Origin: Sphingomonas aerophila
GTDB taxonomy: Bacteria; Pseudomonadota; Alphaproteobacteria; Sphingomonadales; Sphingomonadaceae
Length of the DNA stretch: 64,000 bases
Direction: 5' to 3'
Assembly (NCBI RefSeq): GCF_014199305.1
Contig: NZ_JACIJK010000007.1
Location: 124,001 to 188,000 of the forward strand
Both the position numbers and the translations under genes were made by a program. The notes beneath the pieces were generated by a model. It was given only the letters and a program-made list of their open reading frames with translations. It ran no database searches and was not told the origin of the DNA. This document shows positions 34,083-50,182 of this stretch, piece after piece. The stretch's first letter is position 1. Each line of letters opens with the position of its first letter.

Positions 34083-35898
34083 CTGACGCTCTCAGCGCCG
34101 GGCCGGGTGACCGTGGCCCGGCCCGCCTCGCGATCGATCCGGACGACAACATCGCCAGCCTTGTCGGGCAGGTGGAGCTCGAAGCCGTTCGCTCCCGCCC
34201 ACGCATCGGGCGACATCGGCTGGCCGGTAAGATCATACCAGCGTGCCTCCGGGCCTAGCCAGATTGTCTCTTCCAGCACGGACCCGCGCCGCGCCCGGCT
34301 GAGCGCTGCCACGAATGCTTCCAGCCTGGTATCGCGGCACGCCCAGTCGACCCAGCTCGTACCGTTGTTCTGGGCATAAGCGTTGTTGTTGCCACCCTGG
34401 GTCCGCCCGAACTCGTCACCCGCCGTCAGCATGATCGTTCCACGGCTGGCAAACAGCGTCGTCAACAGGGCCCGTGCGGCAAGGTTGCGGCGGGCAAGCA
34501 CCTCCGGCTCGTCGCTCGGACCCTCCACCCCGTTGTTCCAGGAGTGGTTCTCGGCAGATCCGTCGCGGTTATGCTCGCCATTCGCTTCGTTGTGCCTCTC
34601 CGCGTAGGACAGCGTGTCGGCGAGGGTGAAGCCGTCGTGCGCCGCGACGAAGTTTACGCTGCGCGTTCTGTCTCCGGCGAACAGGTCGGACGATCCCGCC
34701 AGCCGCGTCGCGAGCACGCCGGCCTCGCCGTCGCCGCGCCAGAACCGGCGCGCATCGTCGCGAAACCGGTCGTTCCACTCGAGCCAGTTGTCGGGGAACG
34801 CGCCAAGCTGGTAGCCGCCCGGCCCGACATCCCAGGGCTCCGCGATCATAACGCGATCGTTCAGCAGCGGGTCGGCCGCAATCTCGGCAAAGAAAGGCGC
34901 CGCAGGGTCGAACCCGGGCCCGCGCGCCAGCACGGGAGCGAGGTCGAACCGGAAACCATCAACCCCCGCGCGCGCGAAGTGGCGCAGCGAGGCAAGCACC
35001 AGCGCGCGCACCTCTGTTCGCGCGGCGTCCAGCGTGTTGCCGCAACCGGTGTCGTTGATCAGCGTGCCATCGGGCGCGTGCGCGTACCACAGCCCCTCGT
35101 CCAGGCCGCGCATCGACAGGGTGGGACCCGCGCGATCGCTTTCGCCTGAATGGTTGAAGACGAGATCCAGAATCACGCCAATCCCCGCCGCTCGCAGCGC
35201 CGCCACGGTCGCGGTCAACTCGGCCAGGCCACCTGGAACCAGACCCGGATCGAGCGCCATCGGCACGACCGGGTTATAGCCCCAGGCATTAGATAGGCCG
35301 AGCGGTGGCAGGTGCCGTTCGTCGATCCACGCGGTGATCGGCATCAACTCCACCGCCGCAACCCCGATCGTTCGCAGGTGATCGATGATTGCGGGGCGCG
35401 CGAGCGCCGCGAGGGTGCCGCGCTGCGCCTCCGGCACATCCGGATGCCGCATGGTGAAGCCGCGGACGTTGAGTTCGTAGATCAAGCCACCGTGGCGGAA
35501 CAGCGGCGGGGCGGGGGTGCCCGTTAGCGGCGACTGCACCAGGGCGCGCGGTACAAGGTCGGCGGTATCGGCCCCCGGCTGCGACAGGCGCGGGTCGTAG
35601 ACGAAGCGGCGGTCGAGCACGGTTGCATAAGGATCGACCAGCAACTTGGCGGGATCGAGCCCCGGCCCATCGACGCGAAAGCCATAGGCGGTGCCGACAC
35701 CCGCGGCGGGCACCTCTATCGACCAAAAATCGCCGGCGCGCACCATCGGCACGCGACGCTCAGCCTCTCCGTTGAACAGGCAAAGCCACGCCGCCGTTGC
35801 CGGCCGCGAAGGCAGCGTGAAGCGCGTACCTGTGCCGGTCAGCACAGCGCCCAGCGCCAGCTCCGTCCCGTTCGCGGCGGGACGACCCCTTTCGCCCA

Positions 35899-35899
<1 letters not shown>
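34079..35899 (-). CDS. glgX: glycogen debranching enzyme
   Basis: The 606-residue GH13 enzyme has an N-terminal CBM48-like domain (TRFTLPSRPATAAWLCLF, then YGFRVDGPGLDP). The catalytic barrel carries VILDLVFNHSGE, DGFRFDLAPVLAR (nucleophile Asp), MIAEPWDVGPGGYQLG (acid Glu) and NFVAAHDGFTLADTL (transition-state Asp). GlgX cuts alpha-1,6 branches left after phosphorylase action. At about 606 residues it is near the short end of the family (often 650-700). It is the last gene of the glycogen operon, and its ATG overlaps the pgm stop. Confidence 0.93.
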
Positions 35900-38971
<3,072 letters not shown>

Positions 38972-38975
<4 letters not shown>

Positions 38976-40228
38976 ACCAGCCGGTCGATCATCGGCTGGG
39001 TGATCAGGCACACGCCCTTATCGGTACGGCGAAAGCGCTTGCTGTCGAGCAAGGGGTCGTCGCCCACTACCAGGCCGTCCGGAATGTGGACGCCACGGTC
39101 TATCACCACCCGGCGCAAGCGCGCGCCGCGGCCGATATGGCAATAGGGGAGCACCACCGCCTCATCGAGCATCGAGAAGCTGTGCGACCGCACGCCCGTG
39201 GACAATAGCGAACGGTGGATGGAGGAGCCCGATATGATGCAGTTGCCTGCCACCAGGCTCGCCACCGCCGAACCACGGCGCCCGTCGACGTCATGGACGA
39301 ACTTTGCCGGTGGCGTGATCTCCGAATAGGTCCACAACGGCCAGCTATGGTCGTACAGGTCCAGCTCCGGCACGACATCCGTCAGGTCCAGGTTCGCGTC
39401 GAAATAGGCATCAATGGTGCCCACGTCGCGCCAATAGGCCCCTGGTTCGCCGGCCGAGCGCACGCAGCTCGACGAGAAGCGGTGCGCCTGCGCCTTGCCG
39501 TGCTCGACCAAGTAGGGGATCAGGTCCTTGCCGAAATCGCGGCTTGATCCCGGCGTATCGGCGTCCCGGCGTAGCTGTTCGATCAGAAAGCGGGTGGTGA
39601 AGACATAGATGCCCAGGCTTGCCAGCGCCACGTCTGGGCTGCCGGGGATCGCGGGTGGGTCCTTGGGCTTTTCGATGAAGTCGATGATCCGGTCGTCGCC
39701 ATCGACGTGCATCACGCCAAAGCCGGTTGCCTCCATCCGGGGCACTTCCATGCAGGCGACCGTCACGTCCGCACCGCTGTTGCAGTGCTGCTGGAGCATG
39801 ACCTCATAGTCCATCTTGTAGATATGGTCGCCCGCCAGGATGACCATGAACTCAGGGCCATAGCTCTCGATGATGTCGATGTTCTGGAACACCGCGTCCG
39901 CAGTGCCTTCGTACCATTGGAACTCGGAGATACGCTGACTGGCGGGCAGGATGTCGAAGCTTTCGTTGCGTTCGGGACGCAGGAAGTTCCAGCCGCGCTG
40001 CAGGTGGCGGATCAGGCTGTGCGCCTTGTACTGCGTCGCGACGCCGATGCGCCGGATGCCGGAATTAAGTGCGTTCGACAGCGCGAAATCGATGATCCGC
40101 GATTTCCCGCCGAAATATACGGCAGGTTTGGCGCGAGTGTCCGTCATTTCATGCAGACGACTGCCGCGCCCGCCTGCAAGCACATAGGCCATGGCATCTC
40201 GCGCCAATGGTCCTTTGCGATTGTCCAT
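38972..40228 (-). CDS. glgC: glucose-1-phosphate adenylyltransferase
   Basis: The 418-residue enzyme makes ADP-glucose, the controlled step of glycogen synthesis. The nucleotidyl loop is [20 protein letters not shown], followed by [19 protein letters not shown]. The catalytic region is [12 protein letters not shown] and the sugar site IEKPKDPP with [19 protein letters not shown] left-handed beta-helix domain ends the protein. A strong Shine-Dalgarno (AGGAGG, then GAGAGG) precedes the ATG. A small hairpin, CGGCGT/ACGCCG, lies in the 42-bp gap after glgB. Confidence 0.94.
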
Positions 40229-40270
40229 ATCCTCTCCCTCCTGTTCGCGGCGTGTGCAACGCCGTCGCCC

Positions 40271-42433
40271 CTATTCTTCCAGTTCGAGCATGATGGTCGC
40301 GAGCGGCGGAAGCGTGACCCACGCCGTCCCCCCTTTCGCTTCCACCACGCCCAAATTACCCAAGCCCGACCCCCAGTAGAAATGAGCGTCAGAGTTGATC
40401 ACTTCGCGCCAGCGCCCGTCGGCTAGCGGCACGCGATAGGGCGCGCGCGCGACGGGCGTGAGGTTGGCAATGACCGCGATTGGCGGATGGCCCGGCGCCT
40501 TGCGCAGCCACGCGAATACCGAGTTTTCCGCATCGTCAGACACCAGCCATTCGAACCCGTCGGGCTCACAGTCGCGGGCGTGCAGCGCCGGCTTCTCGCG
40601 GTACAGGCGGTTGAGGTCGCGAACCAGTGTCCGCACCCCGTCATGCGCCGCGGAGTTGAGCAGATCCCAGTCGAGTGCGCGTGCTTCGGACCATTCGCGC
40701 CGTTGGGCGAACTCCTGGCCCATGAACAACAGCTTCTTGCCCGGATGGCCCCACATCAGCGCGTAATAGGCACGCAAATTGGCGAACTGCTGCCAGTCAT
40801 CGCCCGCCATCTTGGTCAGCAGCGACCCCTTGCCATGCACCACCTCGTCATGGCTGAGCGGCAGCACGAAATTCTCGCTGAACGCATAGGCCAGGCCGAA
40901 CGTCATGTCGTGGTGGTGGTAGCGGCGATGAACCGCCTCGCGTGTCATGTACTGGAGCGTGTCGTGCATCCAGCCCATGTTCCACTTGAACCCAAAGCCC
41001 AGATTGGTGCGCGGCGCGTCCTCATTCGCCGGTGCCGATACGCCGGGCCAGGCGGTTGATTCCTCGGCTACCGTGAACACGCCGGGATGGGCACCGTACA
41101 CGGCCGCGTTGACATGCCGCAGGAAGTCCACTGCTTCCCAATTCTCACGTCCGCCGCCCGCGTTCGGGATCCATTCGCCCGCCTTGCGCGAATAATCGCG
41201 GTACAGCATCGACGCGACCGCATCCACGCGCAGCGCGTCGAGATGATAGCGCTCGGCCCAGAACAGCGCGTTGTTGATCAGGAACGAGGCAACCTCTCGC
41301 CGGCCAAAATTGTAGATTGCCGTGTTCCAGTCGGGGTGGAAGCCCAGCCTGGGGTCCTCATGCTCGTACAGCGCGGTGCCGTCGAAGCGAGAAAGTCCGA
41401 ACGCATCGGTCGGGAAGTGCGCGGGCACCCAGTCGAGAATGACCCCGACGCCCGCCTTGTGCGCACCGTCCACGAAACGCGCAAAGCCCTCATGGTCGCC
41501 GAACCGCGCTGACGGCGCATAAAGCCCCGTCGCCTGATAGCCCCAGCTCGGATCATAAGGATGCTCGGTGATCGGCAGGAACTCGATATGGGTGAACCCC
41601 ATCTCGACCACATAGGGGATCAGACGTTCGGCGAGCGCGTCCCAGGTCAGGAACCAGCCATTCTCGTCGCGATCCCAGGACCCGGCATGGACTTCATAGA
41701 TGGACATCGGACAGCGGCGCGGGTCGACGCTCGCCCAGTGCGCGCGGTGCGCGTCGTCGTCGAAATCGTGGTGCGGCGGGCCGGTCGTGATCGACGCAGT
41801 GGCGGGCCGCAGCTCGGCGGCGAAGGCGAAAGGATCGGCTTTTAGCGGCTGTACCTGCCCGTCGGCCCCGACGATTTCGAACTTGTAGCTTCGCCCCGCG
41901 CCAAGGTCGGGAACGAAGATCTCCCAAACGCCAACGTCATTGCGGCGCCGCATCACGTGACGCCGCCCGTCCCAGTCGTTGAAGTCGCCGACCACCGACA
42001 CGCGGCGCGCATTGGGTGCCCAGACTGCAAAGTGCACGCCACGCGCGCCCTGGTGCTCGACCATGTGAGCGCCAAGCTTGTCGAACAGGCGGCGGTGGGT
42101 TCCTTCCGCCATCAACAGGTCGTCGATCGGCCCCAGCACCGGGCCAAAGCTGTACGGGTCGCCGACCCACCATTCGACGCCTGCCGCCCCGGCGCGGTAT
42201 TTGACCGGCTGCGGTTCGCCCGCGATCACGCCCTCGAACAGGCCGCGATCGTCGATGCGTTCCAGCGCACCCAGGTCGTCGCCGGCCAGGCTGAATGCCT
42301 GCGCTACTTCAGACCCGGGCAGCCAGACGCGGGCAAACGTGCCCTCGGGCCCCGCATGGGTGCCCAGCAGCGAGAAAGGATCATCGTGGCGCCCTTCCAG
42401 AAGCGCGGAAAGGGCGCCACGCGGCGGCTTCAC
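40271..42433 (-). CDS. glgB: 1,4-alpha-glucan branching enzyme
   Basis: The 720-residue GH13 branching enzyme has an N-terminal N1 domain, then a CBM48 domain (GVHFAVWAPNARRVSVVGDF). The catalytic barrel carries VGVILDWVPAHFP, DALRVDAVASMLYRDYSR (nucleophile Asp), TVAEESTAWPGVS (acid Glu) and LPLSHDEVVHGKGSL. The length matches E. coli GlgB (728). It introduces alpha-1,6 branches into glycogen. Its ATG overlaps the glgP stop (ATGA); glgC follows after 42 bp. Confidence 0.95.
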   Translation of the reverse strand: MKPPRGALSALLEGRHDDPFSLLGTHAGPEGTFARVWLPGSEVAQAFSLAGDDLGALERIDDRGLFEGVIAGEPQPVKYRAGAAGVEWWVGDPYSFGPVLGPIDDLLMAEGTHRRLFDKLGAHMVEHQGARGVHFAVWAPNARRVSVVGDFNDWDGRRHVMRRRNDVGVWEIFVPDLGAGRSYKFEIVGADGQVQPLKADPFAFAAELRPATASITTGPPHHDFDDDAHRAHWASVDPRRCPMSIYEVHAGSWDRDENGWFLTWDALAERLIPYVVEMGFTHIEFLPITEHPYDPSWGYQATGLYAPSARFGDHEGFARFVDGAHKAGVGVILDWVPAHFPTDAFGLSRFDGTALYEHEDPRLGFHPDWNTAIYNFGRREVASFLINNALFWAERYHLDALRVDAVASMLYRDYSRKAGEWIPNAGGGRENWEAVDFLRHVNAAVYGAHPGVFTVAEESTAWPGVSAPANEDAPRTNLGFGFKWNMGWMHDTLQYMTREAVHRRYHHHDMTFGLAYAFSENFVLPLSHDEVVHGKGSLLTKMAGDDWQQFANLRAYYALMWGHPGKKLLFMGQEFAQRREWSEARALDWDLLNSAAHDGVRTLVRDLNRLYREKPALHARDCEPDGFEWLVSDDAENSVFAWLRKAPGHPPIAVIANLTPVARAPYRVPLADGRWREVINSDAHFYWGSGLGNLGVVEAKGGTAWVTLPPLATIMLELEE

Positions 42434-44871
42434 ATGACGCCCCAGATCTGGCGGGCATATTCGGAGATGGTGCGGTCGGAGGAAAACCAGCCGACGCGGG
42501 CGACGTTGCGGATCGCGGCTGCGTTCCAGTCACCCTCGTTACGCCAGCGCGCATCCACCCCACGCTGTGCGGCATCATACGCGTCGAAGTCCGCGGCGAC
42601 CATGAACCAGTCATGGTCGTACAGGCCGGCGATCAGGCCCTTGTACCGGTCGGGATCGTCGGGAGAGAAAACGCCGGACGCGATGGCTTCCACCGCCTGG
42701 CGCAGTTCGGGCGAGTTATCGATCACCGCACGGGGATCATAGCCTTCACGCCGCTGTGCAACCTCTTCGGCGGTCATGCCGAAGATCACGATATTCTCGT
42801 CGCCAACCCGGTCCTTGATCTCGATATTGGCGCCATCGAGCGTCCCGATCGTCAGCGCACCGTTCAGCGCGAATTTCATGTTGCCGGTGCCCGACGCTTC
42901 CATGCCGGCCGTGCTGATCTGTTCGGACAGGTTGGCGGCCGGGATGATCTTCTCGGCCAGGCTGACGTTGTAATTGGGCACGAACGCGACTTTCAGCAGG
43001 TCGCCGATCGCAGGGTCGCCGTTGACGCGGCGGGCGACATCATTGGCCAGCTTGATGATCAACTTGGCGTTGTGATAGCTCGACGCGGCCTTGCCTGCAA
43101 AGATCTTTACCCGTGGCACCCAGTCGCGCTCGGGATGGCTTCTGATCTGGTCGTACAGGGCCACTGTCTCAAGGATGTTGAGCAGTTGGCGCTTATATTC
43201 ATGGATCCGCTTGATCTGGACGTCGAACAGGGCGTCCGGATCAAGCTTGAGGCGCATGCTCTCCTGAAGATAGGTTGCCAACATCCGCTTGTTTGAACGC
43301 TTAACTGCGGCGAAACGCTCCCGAAACGAAGCATCGTCTGCAAATGGGACAAGGTCGGCCAACCGCTCGGCATCATCCAGGAAAGCGGGGCCGATCGCCT
43401 CCGTCACGAGGGCGGTAAGCCCCGGATTACATTGCTGAAGCCATCGGCGTGGGGTGATGCCGTTGGTCTTGTTGTTGATCCGGTCCGGATACAGCCGATG
43501 AAGATCGGCAAATACGGTGGACTTCATCAGGTCGGTGTGAAGCGCCGCGACACCGTTCACGCTGTGTGCGCCCGCAAAGGCCAGGTTAGCCATGCGCACG
43601 CGACGTTCGCTGCCCCATGCGCCGCCCTCGTCGATCAGGCTGATCGCGCGGATCGCCTCCTCGCTGGTGTCGGCAGCCCGCGCCTCCTTAAGCAGGCGCG
43701 CATTGATGGCATAGACCAGTTGCATGTGCCGCGGCAGCAGCCGCTCGAACAGCGACAAGGGCCAGCTTTCCAGCGCTTCTGGCAGCAGCGTGTGGTTGGT
43801 GTAGCCGAAGGTTGCGCGCGTGATCTCCCACGCTTCGTCGAATGGCAGATCGTGATGGTCGACCAGCAGGCGCATCAACTCTGCAACCGACACCGCCGGG
43901 TGAGTATCGTTGAGCTGGATTGCCGCCTTGTCGGGCAGGGTGCGAATGTCGCCGAAATACTGGACGTGGCGGCGAACAATGTCCTGGATGGACGCGGACG
44001 AGAAGAAATATTCCTGCCGCAACCGCAGTTCCTGCCCGGCCGGCGTGGAGTCTGCGGGATACAGCACGCGGACCAGTGTTTCGGCGCGGACTTGCCCCGC
44101 CAGCGCGAGCTCATGATCGCCCGCGTTGAAGGCGTCGAGCCGGATGGGGTCAAAGGCGCGCGCGGTCCACAGGCGTAGCGTGTTGACCCGCTTGCCGCGC
44201 CATCCCACCACGGGCGTGTCAACGGCCACGGCCTCAACCGCCTCGGCCGGGTCCCAATGCGCACGGCCGTCTGCCAGCGTATCCACATCCCCGCCGAAAC
44301 CGATGAAGTAGGCGCTTTCCCGCCGTTCGAACTCCCACGGGTTGCCATAACGCAGCCAGGTTTCGGGCAGCTCGACCTGCCAGCCCTTGTCGATGCGCTG
44401 GCGGAACATGCCGTTCACATAACGGATGCCATAGCCATAGGCGGGCAGGTCGAGGCTCGCGAGGCTTTCCATGAAGCACGCGGCCAGCCGCCCCAGGCCG
44501 CCATTGCCGAGTGCTGCGTCAGGCTCGATCTCCTCGAGCTCCCCGATGTCCACGCCCAGTCCGTCGAGTGCGGTGCGAACCTCCTCCATGACGCCCAGGT
44601 TCGACAAAGCGTCGCGCAGCAACCGGCCGATCAGGAACTCGAGGCTGAGGTAATAGACCCGCTTGGCGCCGGCAGCGTGGGCCGCCTTGGTCGATTCCAT
44701 CCAGCGCTCGATGATGTCGTTGCGCACGGTCAGGATCGTCGCGGCCAGCCAGTCATGAGGCAGCGCGGCATCAGCGTCCTTGCCGATCCGGTGGACCAGC
44801 GTGTCGACGATCTGGGCGGCGAGGGGAGGAGTGATGGTGGGCGAATCTGGCAAAGTGGCGGTGTCGGTCAC
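42430..44871 (-). CDS. glgP: glycogen/starch phosphorylase
   Basis: The 813-residue GT35 phosphorylase releases glucose-1-phosphate from glycogen. Typical blocks are GNGGLGRLAACFMESLASL near residue 125, KRIHEYKRQLLNIL, and EASGTGNMKFALNGALTIGT. The PLP-binding Lys follows the last block in the family, here within the GTGNMKFALN stretch. The regulatory phosphoserine of animal enzymes is lacking. As first gene of the operon its promoter should lie in the 57 bp after mntH or within mntH. Placing phosphorylase first couples breakdown and synthesis in one transcript. Confidence 0.94.
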   Translation of the reverse strand: MTDTATLPDSPTITPPLAAQIVDTLVHRIGKDADAALPHDWLAATILTVRNDIIERWMESTKAAHAAGAKRVYYLSLEFLIGRLLRDALSNLGVMEEVRTALDGLGVDIGELEEIEPDAALGNGGLGRLAACFMESLASLDLPAYGYGIRYVNGMFRQRIDKGWQVELPETWLRYGNPWEFERRESAYFIGFGGDVDTLADGRAHWDPAEAVEAVAVDTPVVGWRGKRVNTLRLWTARAFDPIRLDAFNAGDHELALAGQVRAETLVRVLYPADSTPAGQELRLRQEYFFSSASIQDIVRRHVQYFGDIRTLPDKAAIQLNDTHPAVSVAELMRLLVDHHDLPFDEAWEITRATFGYTNHTLLPEALESWPLSLFERLLPRHMQLVYAINARLLKEARAADTSEEAIRAISLIDEGGAWGSERRVRMANLAFAGAHSVNGVAALHTDLMKSTVFADLHRLYPDRINNKTNGITPRRWLQQCNPGLTALVTEAIGPAFLDDAERLADLVPFADDASFRERFAAVKRSNKRMLATYLQESMRLKLDPDALFDVQIKRIHEYKRQLLNILETVALYDQIRSHPERDWVPRVKIFAGKAASSYHNAKLIIKLANDVARRVNGDPAIGDLLKVAFVPNYNVSLAEKIIPAANLSEQISTAGMEASGTGNMKFALNGALTIGTLDGANIEIKDRVGDENIVIFGMTAEEVAQRREGYDPRAVIDNSPELRQAVEAIASGVFSPDDPDRYKGLIAGLYDHDWFMVAADFDAYDAAQRGVDARWRNEGDWNAAAIRNVARVGWFSSDRTISEYARQIWGVM

Positions 44872-44928
44872 AGGCGTCCTTTTAGCCGTCGCGGGGCTGA
44901 GCGACGACCGATCGATTGGTGAAATGGC

Positions 44929-46233
44929 TTAAAGCATTCCGGTGAGCAGTTTGACATTGAGCCCGATGATGACGGCGGCAATCGTCCAGGCAAGGATTCG
45001 CAGCCACATAGGACTCGCGAACTGTCCCATGATCGTTCGGTTCCCCGTGAAGCTGACCAACGGCACTACGGCGAACGGCAACTGGAGCGACAGCACCACC
45101 TGCGACAACACCAGCAGGTCGGTCGCGCCCCGGTCGCCGACCATCGCGATCACCACAACGGCCGGTACTACCGCCAGCAAGCGCGTGACCATGCGACGCA
45201 GCCAGACCGGCAGGCGCAGGTCCAGGAACCCTTCCATCACGATCTGGCCCGCCAGCGTTCCCGTTACGGTAGAGTTCTGCCCCGACGCGAGCAGTGCGAC
45301 TGCAAACACGACGCTCGCTGCGCCTGCGCCCAGCATGGGTGACAAAAGCTGATGCGCTTGTTCGATATCCGCGACGTCGGTCCGCCCCGCGGAATGGAAC
45401 GCCGCGGCCGCGAGGATCAGGATCGACGCGTTGATGAAGAACGCGAACGCCAGCGCCACTGTGCTGTCGATCGTGGCGAGCTTGATCGCTTCTCCTGTGC
45501 CCTCCGCCCGATAGTCTCGGGTCTGGACGATGGAGGAATGGAGGTACAAATTGTGCGGCATCACTGTCGCGCCGAGGATGCCGATCGCCAGGTACAGCTT
45601 GGCCGGGTCGGTGACGATCCCCATCGACGGCACCAGGCCGGCCGCCACCGCGCCCCATGCAGGCCGGGCCAGCGCTAGTTCGAAGGCGAAACATCCCGCG
45701 ATCAGCAACAGCAGCGCGATGATCACCGCTTCCAGCTTGCGGAACCCGAAGCGCTGGAGCGCCAGGATCAGAAACACGTCAAAGGCGGTAAGGATGACGC
45801 CCCACAACAGCGGCAGCCCGAACAGCAGCTTCAGCGCGATCGCCGTGCCCAGCACTTCGGCCAGGTCGCAGGCGATGATCGCCAGTTCGCACAACACCCA
45901 CAGGCTCAGCGTGACCGGGCGCGAATAGCGGGCCCGACATGCCTGGGCGAGGTCCATTCCGCCCGCGATGCCAAGCCGGGCGGACAGCGCCTGAAGCACG
46001 ATCGCCATCAGGTTCGACAGCAGAACCACCGACAACAGCGTATAACCGAACGCCGACCCGCCCGCGATGTCGGTTGCCCAGTTACCCGGGTCCATATAGC
46101 CGACCGCCACCAGATAGCCTGGCCCGGCAAAAGCCAGAAACCGCCGCCACCAGGAACCGCCGACGGGCACAGCGATCGTCCGGTGGCTATCGCCGAGCGA
46201 GCGAAGAACGTTCGGGGTTGAGGCGGGAGGCAT
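44929..46233 (-). CDS. mntH: Nramp-family Mn2+/divalent metal:H+ symporter
   Basis: The protein is 434 residues from the ATG at 46233, which has AAGG about 8 bases upstream; a frame to 46269 adds 12 unlikely residues. About 11 hydrophobic segments are present. The helix-1 metal site is [15 protein letters not shown], with the Asp-Pro-Gly-Asn hallmark, and the helix-6 site is [15 protein letters not shown] (Met-Pro-His). The helix-4 stretch [14 protein letters not shown] is also conserved. It imports Mn2+, which supports oxidative stress defence; katG lies 1.6 kb away on the same strand. It is followed by the glycogen operon after 57 bp. Confidence 0.93.
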   Translation of the reverse strand: MPPASTPNVLRSLGDSHRTIAVPVGGSWWRRFLAFAGPGYLVAVGYMDPGNWATDIAGGSAFGYTLLSVVLLSNLMAIVLQALSARLGIAGGMDLAQACRARYSRPVTLSLWVLCELAIIACDLAEVLGTAIALKLLFGLPLLWGVILTAFDVFLILALQRFGFRKLEAVIIALLLLIAGCFAFELALARPAWGAVAAGLVPSMGIVTDPAKLYLAIGILGATVMPHNLYLHSSIVQTRDYRAEGTGEAIKLATIDSTVALAFAFFINASILILAAAAFHSAGRTDVADIEQAHQLLSPMLGAGAASVVFAVALLASGQNSTVTGTLAGQIVMEGFLDLRLPVWLRRMVTRLLAVVPAVVVIAMVGDRGATDLLVLSQVVLSLQLPFAVVPLVSFTGNRTIMGQFASPMWLRILAWTIAAVIIGLNVKLLTGML

Positions 46234-46314
46234 CAACCAAGCCTTGGCGGATGGTGGCAGGGGTAACAAGCCTGTTGTGGCTGCCTCGGATCAGGTTGCC
46301 GTTCGTTGTGCGGC
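46234..46314 (-). promoter_or_regulatory. mntH leader with two related dyads
   Basis: Two short dyads share the core CAAGCCT: CCAAGCCTTGG (46237-46247), next to the mntH start, and AACAAGCCTGTT (46265-46276), 29 bases apart by core. On the mRNA the first one covers the AAGG ribosome binding site. They could be operator half-sites for a manganese regulator or a small RNA element. Neither matches a Mur or MntR consensus I can recall with confidence. Confidence 0.3.
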
Positions 46315-47658
46315 TCAGCGGGCCGCGACGCGGTTGCCGGCGCTCACCCGCCAGATACTGTTGCCGACATCGTCCGCGACCAGCAATGCGCCGGTACGGT
46401 CGGTGATCACCCCCACGGGACGCCCACGTGCCTTGCCCTCCCCATCGAGGAAGCCGGTCAGCACGTCGACTGGCTTCGCGCCCGCGGACGGAAAGCCCCC
46501 GGCTGCGAACGGCACGAAGACGAGTTTGTAGCCGGATGCGGGCTTGCGGTTCCATGACCCGTGCTCGCTGACAAAGGCGCCGCTGGCCCAGCGCCCGCCA
46601 AGCTTCGCATCGTTGGCAAAGGTCAGCCCCAGCGCCGCGACGTGCGGCCCCATCGCGAAATCGGGACGCTTGGCATATTCCTGCAAGGCAGGATTACGCG
46701 GCTCCACCCGCGCGTCCGGGTAGCCGCCCCAGTAATACCAGGGCCAACCGAAATGGTCGCCGAATTCGACCTGGGTCAGGTAATCGGGCGCCAGGTCCGA
46801 TCCGAGCATGTCGCGCTCGTTCACCACCGTCCACAGCTGGCCTGATTGCGGGTTGATGGCCATGCCACTGGGGTTCCGCAGGCCGGCAGCAAACACCCTG
46901 AACGTCTTTTCCTTGGGCCAGACCTGCAGGATGTTGGCGCGGAATTTCTCCTGCTCGATCCCATTCTCGGCGATATTGGAGGATGAGCCAACCGACACGA
47001 ACAGCGTCCGGCCATCAGGCGCCGGCAGGACGTTGCGTGCCCAGTGATTGCCGCCGCCCGGCAGCTTCACAACCAGCTCGGGCCGCGCGGTGATGCGGGT
47101 GGCGCCGTCGGTATAGGGCACCCGCACCAGCGCATCGGTATCGGCGATGTAGAGCTGCCCCTGGAAAAGCGTCATGCCGAAGGGTGAGTTCAGCCCCGTC
47201 ATGAAAATGGTGCGCGCTTCCGCCACCCCGTCGCCGTTCGCATCGCGCAGCAAGGTGATGCGGTTGGCGGAGGGTACGCCCGCCCCGGCCTTGCCCAACA
47301 GGAAGTTCATGACGCGCGTGGTGATCCCGCGCGCCGGGCGGGGCGGCGAATTGGTTTCGGCCACCAGCACATCGCCATTGGGCAGGCGATAAAGCCAGCG
47401 CGGATGGTCGAGCCCGGTTGCAAACGGCTGCACGGCAAGGCCCGCCGCGGCCGTCGGCCGCGTTCCTGCGGGCCAGCCCACCGCGTCCGCGATCTTGACG
47501 GTCGGCAGCATCTGTTCGCGCGGCGCTGTGATCTTTGGGTTGCGCCCTGCGACCTGTTCCACGTCGAGCTTCGCCGTGTCCGGCCAGGCGAAATAGGCGA
47601 AAAGCCCACCCCCGGCGATCAGAACGAGCAGCAGGACGCGCAGGAGGTGCTTGAGCAT
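46315..47658 (-). CDS. membrane-anchored sorbosone dehydrogenase / PQQ-type sugar dehydrogenase-like protein
   Basis: The 447-residue protein from the ATG at 47658 has one N-terminal hydrophobic anchor (HLLRVLLLVLIAGGGLFAYF). A six-bladed beta-propeller of the soluble glucose/sorbosone dehydrogenase family follows. Typical blade phrases are RWLYRLPNGDVLVAETNS, GLNSPFGMTLFQGQLYIADT, GLRNPSGMAINPQSGQLW and GSWNRKPASGYKLVFVPF. Related proteins use PQQ to oxidise sugars or aldoses in the periplasm, but many are uncharacterised. No PQQ synthesis gene is near. Confidence 0.8.
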   Translation of the reverse strand: MLKHLLRVLLLVLIAGGGLFAYFAWPDTAKLDVEQVAGRNPKITAPREQMLPTVKIADAVGWPAGTRPTAAAGLAVQPFATGLDHPRWLYRLPNGDVLVAETNSPPRPARGITTRVMNFLLGKAGAGVPSANRITLLRDANGDGVAEARTIFMTGLNSPFGMTLFQGQLYIADTDALVRVPYTDGATRITARPELVVKLPGGGNHWARNVLPAPDGRTLFVSVGSSSNIAENGIEQEKFRANILQVWPKEKTFRVFAAGLRNPSGMAINPQSGQLWTVVNERDMLGSDLAPDYLTQVEFGDHFGWPWYYWGGYPDARVEPRNPALQEYAKRPDFAMGPHVAALGLTFANDAKLGGRWASGAFVSEHGSWNRKPASGYKLVFVPFAAGGFPSAGAKPVDVLTGFLDGEGKARGRPVGVITDRTGALLVADDVGNSIWRVSAGNRVAAR

Positions 47659-47794
47659 GACGCAACAGGTAGGCCGGCAAACGCGCCGCCACAATCCTTC
47701 GCAGCGGATCAGGTCGCGGCTGGCTGTCGCTACGCGGTTCCTGGCTTAGCAAGTCCGGGTTGAACGCCGGGCGGCCAACACCGCCACACACGCG

Positions 47795-47824
47795 AAAAGG
47801 CCGCCGGCATCGCTGCCGACGGCC
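47795..47824 (-). terminator. intrinsic terminator downstream of katG
   Basis: On the minus strand GGCCGTCGGC (47824-47815), a 6-base loop and GCCGGCGGCC (47808-47799) form a 10-bp stem with one G-U pair, followed by UUUU. It begins about 25 bases after the katG stop. Confidence 0.75.
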
Positions 47825-47849
47825 CTTCCGCACGGAACGCTTGTTCGTC

Positions 47850-50180
<2,331 letters not shown>

Positions 50181-50182
50181 CT

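Noticed and set aside
46277..46325. TPP-riboswitch-like string CAACCTGATCC upstream of mntH
   Set aside because: It matches only one short conserved piece. The CTGAGA and final stem elements of a THI-box are absent, and most of the stretch lies at the end of the sorbosone-dehydrogenase-like gene.
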